Shown here: positions 28,161 to 36,145 of the stretch, one piece after another | Numbering within the stretch: position 1 is the first letter of the stretch | Layout of the letters: the number at the start of each line of letters is the position of its first letter | Virus record (IMG/VR): IMGVR_UViG_3300044546_001398 | Span: 1-41,624 of that record | Source of the DNA: a virus | Length of the DNA: 41,624 nucleotides | Strand: one strand, 5' to 3' | Notes under the pieces: model-generated | Told to the model about the DNA's origin: nothing | Databases searched by the model: none | What the model saw: the letters and a program-made list of their open reading frames with translations, nothing else | Program-made: the position numbers and the translations under genes

Positions 28161-28364
28161 ATGACTACTACACAAGAAAGACTAAAAAAACTTACCGAGT
28201 CAACTGAAACCGCCAACTATATTGTTTGCTACAACGAAAGTAAAAAAGAATGGGAACTAAGAGGCAAGATGGGGAATAAAACTTATTTCATGAAATCTTG
28301 CCAGTTTCAAACTCCATTGATTGCTAAACAAAACGAGCTAGAAGCAAAAAAGTCCAACAGATAA
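28161..28364 (+). CDS. Small hypothetical protein
   Basis: 67 residues from ATG 28161 (MTTTQERLKKLTESTETANY), the first start after promoter P3. Lys-rich, with a strand pair in the middle (IVCYNESKKEWELRGKMG). A GAGAGGG/CCCTCTC hairpin lies in the gap to the next gene. Family not recognised. Confidence 0.55.
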   Translation: MTTTQERLKKLTESTETANYIVCYNESKKEWELRGKMGNKTYFMKSCQFQTPLIAKQNELEAKKSNR

Positions 28365-28435
28365 CCACCACCCCGCGCAAACGAGAGGGAGTAGCGCCCC
28401 TCTCATGGATTTAGTAAACAAAAGAAAGTAACACG

Positions 28436-28618
28436 ATGGAAACCGCAAACTCTGCACCTAAAATGATTACCGTAATAGCAACGACAGCTAACCCATTAAA
28501 CAACCAGCTTAAAGAGCTGACTGGCGACGGATGGAACGTTTTTGACTGGGATGGAAATCTGATGGAATCGAATATTATTAAGCATATAAAAACAGGGCTG
28601 CTCGTACAAGTCCTGTAG
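28436..28618 (+). CDS. Small hypothetical protein
   Basis: 60 residues starting METANSAPKMITVIATTANP. The strand-helix-strand plan (GDGWNVFDWDGNLMES) has no known match. Its 5' neighbour is a hairpin and its 3' neighbour the terminator at 28627, so it ends the P3 unit. Confidence 0.5.
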   Translation: METANSAPKMITVIATTANPLNNQLKELTGDGWNVFDWDGNLMESNIIKHIKTGLLVQVL

Positions 28619-28626
28619 CCCAAAGC

Positions 28627-28660
28627 AAAAAGCGCTTACAATACCCGTAAGCGCTTTTTT
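28627..28660. terminator. Intrinsic terminator
   Basis: AAAAAGCGCTTAC pairs with GTAAGCGCTTTTT around a seven-base loop, followed by more T. It ends only nine bases before the ATG at 28670, so that gene needs readthrough or a hidden promoter. Confidence 0.85.
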
Positions 28661-28669
28661 GTTGCCATC

Positions 28670-29086
28670 ATGCTCAAATTCACCCAACCCAACACACCGA
28701 TCGCCGCTAAGCTCCTATCCAAGCTGCAAAACATAGAGCCTGTGATAAAGACTGTCAGCGCGGATCATGTGGTTGCACTACAGGACAACATCATCCGTGA
28801 GGGTGGCGATCCTGATACGGGCGCGGCATGGAAAACACTCTCTAGTAAGTACATTGCCCATAAGAAGATGATCGGGGCATTCCTTACGATTTTGCGTCGT
28901 ACTGATGCGATGCGTAAGGGTATCAGCGTAATATCGAGCGATGGTCGGAGCTATCGGATCAGCGTTGTGGGAGACGCTAAAAAGTACTTTGCATACGCGA
29001 ATGAGGCTAGGCGGTTTTTGGGGATGAGTCCAGAGACGAAAGAACGTGCTAAAATTGAGTTAAGCAAGCATTTGAAGGGTAAGTAA
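28670..29086 (+). CDS. Phage virion morphogenesis (gpG-like) protein
   Basis: 138 residues. GGDPDTGAAWKTLSSKYIAH, then a helical ILRRTDAMRKGISV and VGDAKKYFAYANEARRFLGM follow the Mu gpG / virion morphogenesis pattern (conserved P-x-W-x-x-L-S, then TG/DAMRK and a YA-x-x-x-ARRF end). These proteins complete or stabilise the tail-head joint. No promoter is visible after the terminator just upstream. Confidence 0.7.
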   Translation: MLKFTQPNTPIAAKLLSKLQNIEPVIKTVSADHVVALQDNIIREGGDPDTGAAWKTLSSKYIAHKKMIGAFLTILRRTDAMRKGISVISSDGRSYRISVVGDAKKYFAYANEARRFLGMSPETKERAKIELSKHLKGK

Positions 29087-29089
29087 CAT

Positions 29090-29284
29090 ATGGGTAAAAT
29101 GACACCTGATCAGTTAGAGTTTTACAATCATTTGCGAGACACTCAGTCTAAATTTATGAGTCGTCATCCCTCAACTTTTCCAGAATTAGCGCACCTAACA
29201 ACACCTGCTGAACGGTATCGGAATTTGTGCGAAAGCTACGAGCCTCCAAGATTTAAGAAAGAGAGATATCATGCCACTCCCTAA
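29090..29284 (+). CDS. Small protein between connector genes
   Basis: 64 residues starting MGKMTPDQLEFYNHLRDTQS, helical, with many His and Arg. Overlaps the next gene by 14 bases. Probably co-expressed with the connector proteins. Family not recognised. Confidence 0.5.
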   Translation: MGKMTPDQLEFYNHLRDTQSKFMSRHPSTFPELAHLTTPAERYRNLCESYEPPRFKKERYHATP

Positions 29285-29681
29285 CCTCATCCCCCCATTT
29301 GCGCCCAAAAACACCGATGGTAGTTACCAATTTAACTGCACGTTTTGGGTACGGAATAGCGTAGATACAGGCACGGTTAACGCGCTAGGCAATCCGATTA
29401 TTGACAGCGATACAACGATGATAGAGGGCTGGGCAGTGCGTGAAAGCAATCCTCAACTACTTGAAACGATCGGCGCTAGTGTAGAGGAAACACCGATCAA
29501 AATCTGGATTCAAGCTCCCAAATGTTTACCCGCTAATTTCGCGTCGTTTAATAATGTGCGCTGTGAGTTAGATTTGGGCGGTAAGCGTGTTGGACTTTTG
29601 CGCGCTGTACCGATGGCGCATCCGTTTGTGCCTAGTAATTTTCAATTTGTAATCGGAGCTTTCAAAGGAGTGAATGCATAA
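29271..29681 (+). CDS. Head-tail joining protein candidate
   Basis: 136 residues starting MPLPNLIPPFAPKNTDGSYQ. Beta-rich, with NPIIDSDTTMIEGWAVRESN, and NNVRCELDLGGKRVGLLRAV near the C-terminus, typical of small phage neck or tail-completion proteins. Position right after the gpG-like gene supports this. No family motif is decisive. Confidence 0.55.
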   Translation: MPLPNLIPPFAPKNTDGSYQFNCTFWVRNSVDTGTVNALGNPIIDSDTTMIEGWAVRESNPQLLETIGASVEETPIKIWIQAPKCLPANFASFNNVRCELDLGGKRVGLLRAVPMAHPFVPSNFQFVIGAFKGVNA

Positions 29682-29779
29682 TTCAAGAGGTAGGAATCGA
29701 ACCTACGTCATCCGCCTAATATGTACACTGGTCGGTTTTACCCTACAGTACGGCTGCGATACCACTTCGCTACTCTCGA
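29682..29779 (-). tRNA. tRNA-like gene with expanded anticodon/variable region
   Basis: 98 bases. Acceptor TCGAGAG/CTCTTGA (one G-U), D stem GCGA/TCGC and T arm GTAGG-TTCGATT-CCTAC all pair. The stretch between D and T arms is 48 bases instead of about 22. A long hairpin (GTACTG paired with CAGTGTAC) sits inside a GCC/GGC clamp, so no ordinary anticodon arm forms. CTGTA could give anticodon GTA (Tyr). It may be a type II tRNA with an odd arm, an interrupted tRNA or a decayed one. Confidence 0.5.
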
Positions 29780-29833
29780 TAATTGTATGCAATATCTAAA
29801 AAAACATTGCTTAATTAATTTATCATAAACCCA

Positions 29834-30119
29834 TGAAAAAATACCTACTACTCCCCCTACTACTTTTTGCCATCCCATCCCCCCCGTGATCGCAAACGAG
29901 CCGATTAACTATCCAGCTAACTTTATCGAATGGCGCGGCGTTGTCTACAATCTCAATCACTTAGCTGGTACAGGTGTTCAGCAAATCATCGCAGTGCAAG
30001 AGCAAAAGCCTGTGGAGAAACAAACGGAATCGCGTGAAGTGCGAGATAATAGGCGGCGTGTGAATTTTGAGAATGCTCGTAATTTGATTTTGATTGAGAG
30101 ATTGCGAAATATGCGATAA
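29834..30119 (+). pseudogene. Secreted small protein split by a C7 homopolymer frameshift
   Basis: ATG 29834 opens a signal peptide (MKKYLLLPLLLFAIPSP) that hits TGA 57 bases later. The frame that continues (VIANEPINYPANFIEW, and so on to 30119) is one base off. Removing one C from the run of seven C (29879-29885) joins them and gives a cleavage site VIA-NE, as expected for an exported protein of about 94 residues. The C-terminal half is a basic helix (NRRRVNFENARNLILIERLR). Either a sequencing error, a phase-variable tract or a real pseudogene. Confidence 0.6.
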
Positions 30120-30232
30120 TCACAGGGTAGATCCGCTTGGTCGTGTTTACTCCTTTACTTATTTGTCTTGAATGCGATCGCTGTCCTGAGTTTCAGATGG
30201 ATGGCGATCGCTTTTTTTGCTGCTTATCTATA

Positions 30233-30286
30233 ATTGTAAACAAATATTACAAACCACTAGACACTCTAGTACTATACTGCTATATT
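30233..30286 (+). promoter_or_regulatory. Promoter module, copy B
   Basis: ATTGTAAACAAATATTAC, then ACTAG-ACACT-CTAGT inverted repeat (30256-30270), then TATATT (30281-30286). Same order and same 83-base distance to ATG as copy A at 15841-15895. The ATTGTAAA element is also in P2. Confidence 0.65.
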
Positions 30287-30315
30287 TAAGAGGTAAAGCA
30301 AACGAAGGCAAGCAA

Positions 30316-30451
30316 ATGACTACCGCAAACACCACTGCACAAATCGCAACTTTCTTAAAGGTATCTCCTAATCAAATCAAGAGCGTAAGCTGCTAAGCGT
30401 GGTAATCGCTTGCTAGATTTGGTTAGCTATGTTGTAAAAGTATCAGAGTAA
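30316..30451 (+). pseudogene. Small gene with a one-base frameshift
   Basis: ATG 30316 reads MTTANTTAQIATFLKVSPNQ, IKSVSC and stops. Dropping one A in GCGTAAGC (30384-30390) joins it to a frame reading AAKRGNRLLDLVSYVVKVSE and then TAA (30449). The joined 44-residue product looks like a coherent small regulator. The start copies the first codons of the gene at 15812. Either decayed or a sequencing error. Confidence 0.5.
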
Positions 30452-30470
30452 GATATGGCAGACAGTAACT

Positions 30471-31181
30471 ATGAAAAATTGTATATTTTGCAAGAAAGAA
30501 TTTGAAGCCAAAACAAAACGGCTTTGCTGTACTAGATCATGTGCAGCAAAGTTTTCTACGGAGAAAAAAGGCGGATCAGCATGGAAACAAGAAGAGATCG
30601 AATATCTTGAAAATAATCTTGGTGTTTTACCTTTTCCTGTATTGGTTAAATCCTTTAAGAAATGGTCTAAAAAACAAGGCTACCCAGAACGGACAGATAC
30701 TGCGATAGAAGTTCAAATCCATCGCATGACATCTAATTCCCCCTTAAGCCGCAAATGCACTGAAGATAATTTTACTGTGTACGAACTTTCGAGAGGGTTA
30801 GGCGTACCATTGGACAGAATACGCTTATTTGTTCGCAGCGGCAAATTACAATTCCGCAAAATTGCCCACAATCAGAACGCAGTTAAACGTAAAGACGCGA
30901 TCGCCTTAGTCCTGAATAATCCCTCGCATTTTGCTAACTGCGATCGTGATAACTTGTTCTGGCTTCTAGAAGATGAAAACTTAGTACAGCAAGTCAAAAA
31001 CTCAGAGCCATCAACTAGAGGTTTTCGCCGTGCTGTGCGTTGTTACGCCCCTGATGGTATTAGAGTTTATTCTGGCGTAAAGGAAGCTGCTAGGGCTAAT
31101 TTTGTTGCACATCGTTGTATATCTCAAGCGATCGCTAGAGGCGGTAAAAGTGCTGGAATGAAATGGGAATGGGTGGAGTAA
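30471..31181 (+). CDS. Zinc/HTH protein with NUMOD1-like C-terminus
   Basis: 236 residues. N-terminal Cys cluster (CIFC, CCTRSC, about 4-24) is a zinc site. A SANT-like helical part follows (EEIEYLENNLGVLPFPVLVK), then a MerR-like HTH (ELSRGLGVPLDRIRLFVRSG, about 105-125). The last ~55 residues (RCYAPDGIRVYSGVKEAARA, then GGKSAGMKWEW) match the NUMOD1 DNA-binding motif found beside homing endonucleases. No HNH or GIY nuclease core is present, so it is a binding protein or a degenerate homing gene. Confidence 0.6.
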   Translation: MKNCIFCKKEFEAKTKRLCCTRSCAAKFSTEKKGGSAWKQEEIEYLENNLGVLPFPVLVKSFKKWSKKQGYPERTDTAIEVQIHRMTSNSPLSRKCTEDNFTVYELSRGLGVPLDRIRLFVRSGKLQFRKIAHNQNAVKRKDAIALVLNNPSHFANCDRDNLFWLLEDENLVQQVKNSEPSTRGFRRAVRCYAPDGIRVYSGVKEAARANFVAHRCISQAIARGGKSAGMKWEWVE

Positions 31182-31230
31182 AAGTATTTCACTTTTGGTA
31201 AACTATTAGCAAAATTACACTCACAAAATT

Positions 31231-31566
31231 ATGGCAGCTAAGAAAGATCCTCGCCTTGCTAAAGCTGGAGTAGAAGGCTATAACAAACCAAAGCGCACTC
31301 CTAAGCATCCTACTAAGTCCCATGTAGTTGTTGCAAAAGAAGGCGACAAAGTTAAGTTGATCAGATTTGGTGAACAAGGTGCGGATACAGCAGGTAAATA
31401 TAAAAAAGGCGAACCCGAATCGGTTACTCAGCAACGCAAAGACTTTAAAACCCGTCACGCTAAGAATATCGCTAAGGGTAAATTGTCTGCGGCTTGGTGG
31501 TCAAATAAAATTAAATGGATGTGGATAATCAGCTTAACCACATCCATTTTTGGGCTTAACTCTTAA
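31231..31566 (+). CDS. Widespread small phage protein (DUF6321-like)
   Basis: 111 residues starting MAAKKDPRLAKAGVEGYNKP. The block KSHVVVAKEGDKVKLIRFGE, QGADTAGK and RHAKNIAKGKLSAAWW is a highly conserved protein of many phages and some hosts; function unknown. Relatives usually end close to a KVKW motif. Here, after NKIKW, the frame runs on through a terminator hairpin and adds about 14 residues (MWIISLTTSIFGLNS). The stop has probably been lost. Confidence 0.7.
   Translation: MAAKKDPRLAKAGVEGYNKPKRTPKHPTKSHVVVAKEGDKVKLIRFGEQGADTAGKYKKGEPESVTQQRKDFKTRHAKNIAKGKLSAAWWSNKIKWMWIISLTTSIFGLNS
31513..31549. terminator. Bidirectional terminator inside the end of a reading frame
   Basis: AAATGGATGTGG pairs with CCACATCCATTT (12 bp, 13-base loop). 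T runs on the plus side, and T-rich sequence on the minus side, make it work for both the plus gene at 31231 and the convergent BRO gene. Confidence 0.8.
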
Positions 31567-32383
31567 CAACCTTAAACCCAAGATTCAGATCGATTTGGTG
31601 ATTACTCATGATCACGCCATGACCTCGCAAAGCATTGATTATTTTCTCGCATCCCTTCCAGCTAAATACGGGTTTATGGTAAATGTTGCCAGTCGGTAGA
31701 GTCACAGGCGTTAGTTTAGCCAATCCGCCATGAATCCAAGTGCTATAAGGTTGACTGGTTTCCTTACTCAAAATCTTGACATCTTTGTGACATAGGAAAG
31801 CGCGGAAATCCTTCTCTCTATATTTGGGAATTGCAAGGCACTTGTGAAGCTCTCGAATATCGAGCCATGTGTCAGAATCCATCACGGTGTCATAGATGAT
31901 CGCTTTCGGCTCCAAAACTTGGATCTCATCTTGCAATGTTTGGTTAGCTTCTAAGAGCTTTTGTTTCTGATCCTCAAGATCGGCGGCGAACCGCAAAGCC
32001 TCTGATAAGGTTTGAGGGATTGCGGGTTGAGTAGGAGCAATTTCATATTTGCCAGTCTTGCGGATTGTGGGCAAAATCTCTTCACATACCCAATCCTGAA
32101 AAGGTTCGGCTTGAGGTTTACGAGACTTCATGGTCAAGCGATACAAGCCAGATTCGGAAACTGCTAAAAGCCTTGTGGTGTCTGGATCATCACTTGAAGT
32201 TATACCCATCTCGTACAAGTTCAAAACTTGCTTTTCGCGATCTTTGAGAGGGTTGCAAGCTTTGCTAACATTCCTTATATCTAAAATCTCACATACATCT
32301 GTAGCTACAAACCAAGGCTCGTTATTAATTGAAACGATGCGAACCTGTTGAGAATTGAATGCAAATTGAGTTAAACTTGTCAT
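31556..32383 (-). CDS. BRO-N antirepressor with shared C-terminal module
   Basis: 275 residues from ATG 32383 (MTSLTQFAFNSQQVRIVSIN). The N-terminal ~100 residues are a BRO domain: EPWFVATDVCEILDIRNVSK, TRLLAVSESGLYRLTMKSRK and FQDWVCEEILPTIRKTG. A coiled linker (about 118-145) joins a C-terminal module (about 160-275) that is over three quarters identical by eye to the C-terminus of the KilA-N protein at 2576 (DTVMDSDTWLDIRELHKCLA, ALRGHGVIM). BRO proteins act as antirepressors in phages. Convergent with the gene at 31231. Confidence 0.87.
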   Translation of the reverse strand: MTSLTQFAFNSQQVRIVSINNEPWFVATDVCEILDIRNVSKACNPLKDREKQVLNLYEMGITSSDDPDTTRLLAVSESGLYRLTMKSRKPQAEPFQDWVCEEILPTIRKTGKYEIAPTQPAIPQTLSEALRFAADLEDQKQKLLEANQTLQDEIQVLEPKAIIYDTVMDSDTWLDIRELHKCLAIPKYREKDFRAFLCHKDVKILSKETSQPYSTWIHGGLAKLTPVTLPTGNIYHKPVFSWKGCEKIINALRGHGVIMSNHQIDLNLGFKVVKS

Positions 32384-32544
32384 ATTGACCTGCGTTGTTA
32401 AGTATAAGGTTGATCGGCGGTCGGTAGTGGAATACGCGATCGCCATTAATATTTTATCACTTTTTAATATCAGTAATCTAGCGATATCGCCATCAAGGGG
32501 CGCGTTGATGCTAGAATCGCTGTAAATTCGTTTATATAGAATAT

Positions 32545-33159
32545 GTGCCTAAACCAACAAAACCAAAGCCAATAAATTGGGTAGCTATACGAGCCGAATA
32601 TGAAGCGGGGGGCGTTACTTTACAGCAATTAGCTAATAGATTAGGGGTAAGCCTAAAGACAGTCGCAAGACGCTCTAGTAAAGAATCATGGCGCGATGGT
32701 GTCCAAAGGGTGTCCAAAGAAGTGTCTAATGAGGTGTCCAAAAAAGTTAGGGACAATATTGTTAGTAAACGGGTTGAAAAAGCGCTTTCTGATTTGGATA
32801 TGATTAACAATGTAATCAGCCTTACTTACAGCGCAATCATTGAAAATCCTGACAACTTTAAAACAACAGGTGAGGCGATCGCGTCGTTGGATAGGATGCA
32901 AAAAATTAAACTTGAGTACAGTCAAGAGCGTATAGAGAAATGGTTGTATGACAGAGGATACGTTGCAGTGCCAATACCCGAACTTGCGTCAACAATCGAA
33001 GATAACGATAGCGAGGGAAGGGAAAAAGGAGACGCAATCCCATTTGATTCCGTCATGGCAGGAGTTGCAGAAATCAAACCAACCATTATTCCTACCGCCA
33101 CCCGAAATCTTGAAGATATCCTTGCTGCCAAAACAAGCGATCGCGTTCAAGACTCTTGA
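32545..33159 (+). CDS. Terminase small subunit candidate
   Basis: 204 residues with GTG start. N-terminal HTH (INWVAIRAEYEAGGVTLQQL then ANRLGVSLKTVARRSS), followed by a long coiled-coil helical section (about 65-140) and an acidic, disordered tail. Layout and place just before the large subunit fit TerS, which recognises phage DNA and feeds it to TerL. The last ~70 codons overlap TerL in another frame. Confidence 0.75.
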   Translation: MPKPTKPKPINWVAIRAEYEAGGVTLQQLANRLGVSLKTVARRSSKESWRDGVQRVSKEVSNEVSKKVRDNIVSKRVEKALSDLDMINNVISLTYSAIIENPDNFKTTGEAIASLDRMQKIKLEYSQERIEKWLYDRGYVAVPIPELASTIEDNDSEGREKGDAIPFDSVMAGVAEIKPTIIPTATRNLEDILAAKTSDRVQDS

Positions 33160-34378
33160 CGTTCCTTATGTTGGTGTTGTTAGTGGTTACGGGGGCGGCA
33201 AAACCTACCTACTTGCGAGAAAAGGTTTGCTTCATGCATATATCAATGCAATCCCCACTAAAAAGGGCTGTGCATTGGCATTGTACGAGCCTGTAGATGA
33301 GATGATCGAGAAGCTCTTAGTACCAGAGCTAGACGAGATTCTTGATGCATCAGGGCTTAAATATACGCTTAGAGCGTCAGCACCCCGCAAATATACGATC
33401 GACTTCCCACATGGTCGGGCGGTAATTTATCTCAACAGCTTCGAGAATTGGCGACGTATTGTAGGCGGTAACTATTGCTTTGCGGGTGTTGATGAGATTG
33501 ATACTGTGCAGCGCAAAATATTAGATCTCAGTTGGAAGAAACTTGTCGGGCGGGTTCGCGTTGGTCATTGCAATCAAATATTTTGCACTACTACTCCTGA
33601 GGGCTTTAACTTTGCCTACGATTTTTTTGGTTCGCCAGAATCAATTAATAAAAGCGATCGCGTATTAATAAATCTCAGTACATTAGAAAATCCATTTACG
33701 ACTGATGACTATATCCGATCTTTGTATGAGAATTATCCAGCCGAATTAATTGATGCTTATGTGTTGGGTCTATTTGTAAATCTCACAGCTAAAACTGCTT
33801 ATCACTCGTTTAATCGCCATCGCAATAACTCAAATGAAACGGTACAGCCTAACGAGAGATTGCATATAGGTCAAGATTTTAACGTAGGCAAAATGGCAAG
33901 CGTGGTATATGTCCAAAGGGGACAAAACTATCACGCTGTCGATGAACTTTGGGGGATGCATGATACATCACACACGATTGAGACAATTAATAATAAATAT
34001 CAAAATCACAGTAAATATTTATATCCTGACGTATCAGGCAATCAGCGCCATACATCAGCATCACAAACAGATTTAAGCTTATTTGGACAGGCTGGTTATC
34101 AGATTGTTAGAGGCACGACAAATCCTGCAATCAAGGATCGTGTTAATGCCATGAATACAGGTTTTTTAAATGGGTTAGGGGAGTCGCATTTATTTGTAAA
34201 TGTAAAGCGATGCCCTAACCTTACAAGATGTTTGGAGCAACAACCTTTAGGCGATGATGGCAAGCCAGAAAAGAAAAACGATCTTGATCACTTACCAGAG
34301 GCGGCGGGTTATGCTGCTTATAGATTATTACCAATTAGAGCAGGATCAGGATTCGGTACTAGTCGGGCGCGTGGGTAG
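32948..34378 (+). CDS. Terminase large subunit
   Basis: 476 residues. Walker A SGYGGGKT (79-86), Walker B FAGVDEID (near 175), coupling CTTTPEG (near 215), then a RNase H-like nuclease with Asp in GQDFNVGKM (near 312), VYPDVSGN-type mid motif, and a last acid at NDLDHLPEAAGYAAY. It packages DNA into the prohead using ATP and cuts concatemers. ATG 32948 is the only Met before Walker A, so the 212-base overlap with TerS appears real, though a non-ATG start further in is possible. Confidence 0.93.
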   Translation: MTEDTLQCQYPNLRQQSKITIAREGKKETQSHLIPSWQELQKSNQPLFLPPPEILKISLLPKQAIAFKTLDVPYVGVVSGYGGGKTYLLARKGLLHAYINAIPTKKGCALALYEPVDEMIEKLLVPELDEILDASGLKYTLRASAPRKYTIDFPHGRAVIYLNSFENWRRIVGGNYCFAGVDEIDTVQRKILDLSWKKLVGRVRVGHCNQIFCTTTPEGFNFAYDFFGSPESINKSDRVLINLSTLENPFTTDDYIRSLYENYPAELIDAYVLGLFVNLTAKTAYHSFNRHRNNSNETVQPNERLHIGQDFNVGKMASVVYVQRGQNYHAVDELWGMHDTSHTIETINNKYQNHSKYLYPDVSGNQRHTSASQTDLSLFGQAGYQIVRGTTNPAIKDRVNAMNTGFLNGLGESHLFVNVKRCPNLTRCLEQQPLGDDGKPEKKNDLDHLPEAAGYAAYRLLPIRAGSGFGTSRARG

Positions 34379-34552
34379 TGTATCTGTTGCTTTAGTCACC
34401 GTATCTCTACTAATCGTAATCGACTCAAGCGCAACACGCGATCGCGAATCTTTGGGGACAACAACGCCTAACTTCTTAAGATTAGCTCTAATCTCAGCTA
34501 CTTTGCCACTATTAGCATGTGAAATAATTGCTAAATGTTTTTTCGGTGACAT
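34346..34552 (-). CDS. Small antisense hypothetical protein
   Basis: 68 residues from ATG 34552 (MSPKKHLAIISHANSGKVAE), then RANLKKLGVVVPKDSRSRVA and a Thr/Ser-rich tail. It fills the otherwise empty 200 bases between terminase and portal on the opposite strand and overlaps the last 33 bases of terminase. No clear RBS. Could be a short gene or just a chance frame. Confidence 0.4.
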   Translation of the reverse strand: MSPKKHLAIISHANSGKVAEIRANLKKLGVVVPKDSRSRVALESITISRDTVTKATDTLPTRPTSTES

Positions 34553-34582
34553 ATAATCAAAACAAATCAATACTTATAGATT

Positions 34583-36145
34583 ATGTCAGATATTGAAATC
34601 ATTCAACCTAATGAAGCGTTTACATGGCGCTCCAATAAATTAGGTGAGAATAATAAAGCTAGCCCAAACTATAAACACCCTGATTATATTGAATATCAAT
34701 ATGATGTAGAGCGTTGCGAAGACTTCTATGAGGGGCGTAGAGCGTGGATATCAGGACGTTATTACAGCAATTTTGACACAATTAAGCTACAGGAATATCT
34801 ACCTAAGAACCCTGCTGAAGAAACCGAAGAGTATTTTGATCGGGCGCGGCAAACTCTGTTTCATAACTTTTTCCGTCCATCGGTTGACATGTTTGCTGCA
34901 TTGATAAGCAAATTTGACCTTACAGACAATGTAAGTGAATCAATACTTATCAATCAAAGCAATATTGACCTTAAGGGATCTGACTTAATCAGCTTCAAAA
35001 CTGATGCAGATACGTGGGCATTACGTGATGGCTTTGCGGTAATAGTCGTCAGCTATCCAGAGAATGCGATCGCTAATCCTAGACCATACTTAAACTTAAT
35101 TGAACGTGATGACCTGATTAATTGGGATTTCACCTATGACGAAAGCGGCGCTGAAAAGATGACGCTAGCTGTTATTAAGCGTGAAGAAACCGAAAAGATT
35201 AATCAGTTTGCAAGTGAAGAAATTGAGATACGTTGGGTTTATTCTCTTGATGAAAACGGCTTTGTAACTACTGAGAAGTATTACAAAAGCATTGAGAAAT
35301 CAAAGCCTAGTCGTGGTAAAAAGACTCAAGAGTTAGAACTTTGGATTAGCTACGATCCGCCCCTGATCTTACGCGATGCAAATCAGCAGCCATTGACCGA
35401 GATTCCGATTGTGATTTACTCAGTAAGCGATCGCGATGCTATCTGCTCAGCACCGCCTCTATTAGATTTACTAGAAAAAGTTAAGTGCCATTACCAGAAT
35501 TACTCTAGCTACCAACGCACAATCTATAAGTTACAGCCAACCTATAAACGCAAATGGGCTGACTTTATCCCAGATAATCCGCCCTCACTGGTGATTGGTG
35601 GGAGCTTAGCAATCGAATGCTCTAACGGCTCTGATGTTGGCGTTTTGCAGATTGACCCGTCCGCAGTAGAACCTATGCGCCAAATGCTTTCAGATTTACG
35701 TGCAGAAATCAAAGCGGAGGCTTTATCCTTCTTGGGACAAGGATCGGTGCAGCAAACTGATGACGAAATTGCTCTCAAGATGGCGCAGGGCAAAGCATCG
35801 TTACGCAAGTTTGCTTTAAGGCAAAAGAGCTTATGGCAAACGGTATTTAGTTTCTGGGATAGGTGGACAGGAGTAGAACCTACTGATGCGAGTATTGACG
35901 TGGATATCAATGTACTTGATAAGCCAGTCACTCCTCAAGAAGTGCAAGTGGTACTTGATGCTGTAGCCACTGGTACTATGGACGCTGACACGGGATCGGC
36001 TAAACTAAATCAGTTGCGATGGTTGCCTGAAGGGCTGAAGCTTAGTGCGATCGCGCTGCCGCAAAGTATTCCTCAAACTAATAAAGTGATGATTAATAAG
36101 GTTGACGATTCAGAAGATGATAATGATGATGAGGTGCAATCATGA
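34583..36145 (+). CDS. Portal protein
   Basis: 520 residues. The DUF4055-type portal pattern: YDVERCEDFYEGRRAWISGR, FFRPSVDMFAALISKFDLTD near the start, DTWALRDGFAVIVVSYPE in the middle, and SFLGQGSVQQTDDEIALKMA with a long helical C-terminal part. Acidic tail (DDSEDDNDDEVQS). It forms the dodecameric ring through which DNA enters the head. Directly follows TerL and overlaps the next gene by four bases. Confidence 0.9.
   Translation: MSDIEIIQPNEAFTWRSNKLGENNKASPNYKHPDYIEYQYDVERCEDFYEGRRAWISGRYYSNFDTIKLQEYLPKNPAEETEEYFDRARQTLFHNFFRPSVDMFAALISKFDLTDNVSESILINQSNIDLKGSDLISFKTDADTWALRDGFAVIVVSYPENAIANPRPYLNLIERDDLINWDFTYDESGAEKMTLAVIKREETEKINQFASEEIEIRWVYSLDENGFVTTEKYYKSIEKSKPSRGKKTQELELWISYDPPLILRDANQQPLTEIPIVIYSVSDRDAICSAPPLLDLLEKVKCHYQNYSSYQRTIYKLQPTYKRKWADFIPDNPPSLVIGGSLAIECSNGSDVGVLQIDPSAVEPMRQMLSDLRAEIKAEALSFLGQGSVQQTDDEIALKMAQGKASLRKFALRQKSLWQTVFSFWDRWTGVEPTDASIDVDINVLDKPVTPQEVQVVLDAVATGTMDADTGSAKLNQLRWLPEGLKLSAIALPQSIPQTNKVMINKVDDSEDDNDDEVQS

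Noticed and set aside
30471-31181. Homing endonuclease
   Set aside because: NUMOD1-like tail is present but no HNH, GIY-YIG or LAGLIDADG core is seen, so only DNA binding can be claimed.
34254-34556. Plus-strand frame between terminase and portal
   Set aside because: Shadow of the terminase frame with hydrophobic random sequence after it; the minus-strand frame at 34346-34552 looks more protein-like.
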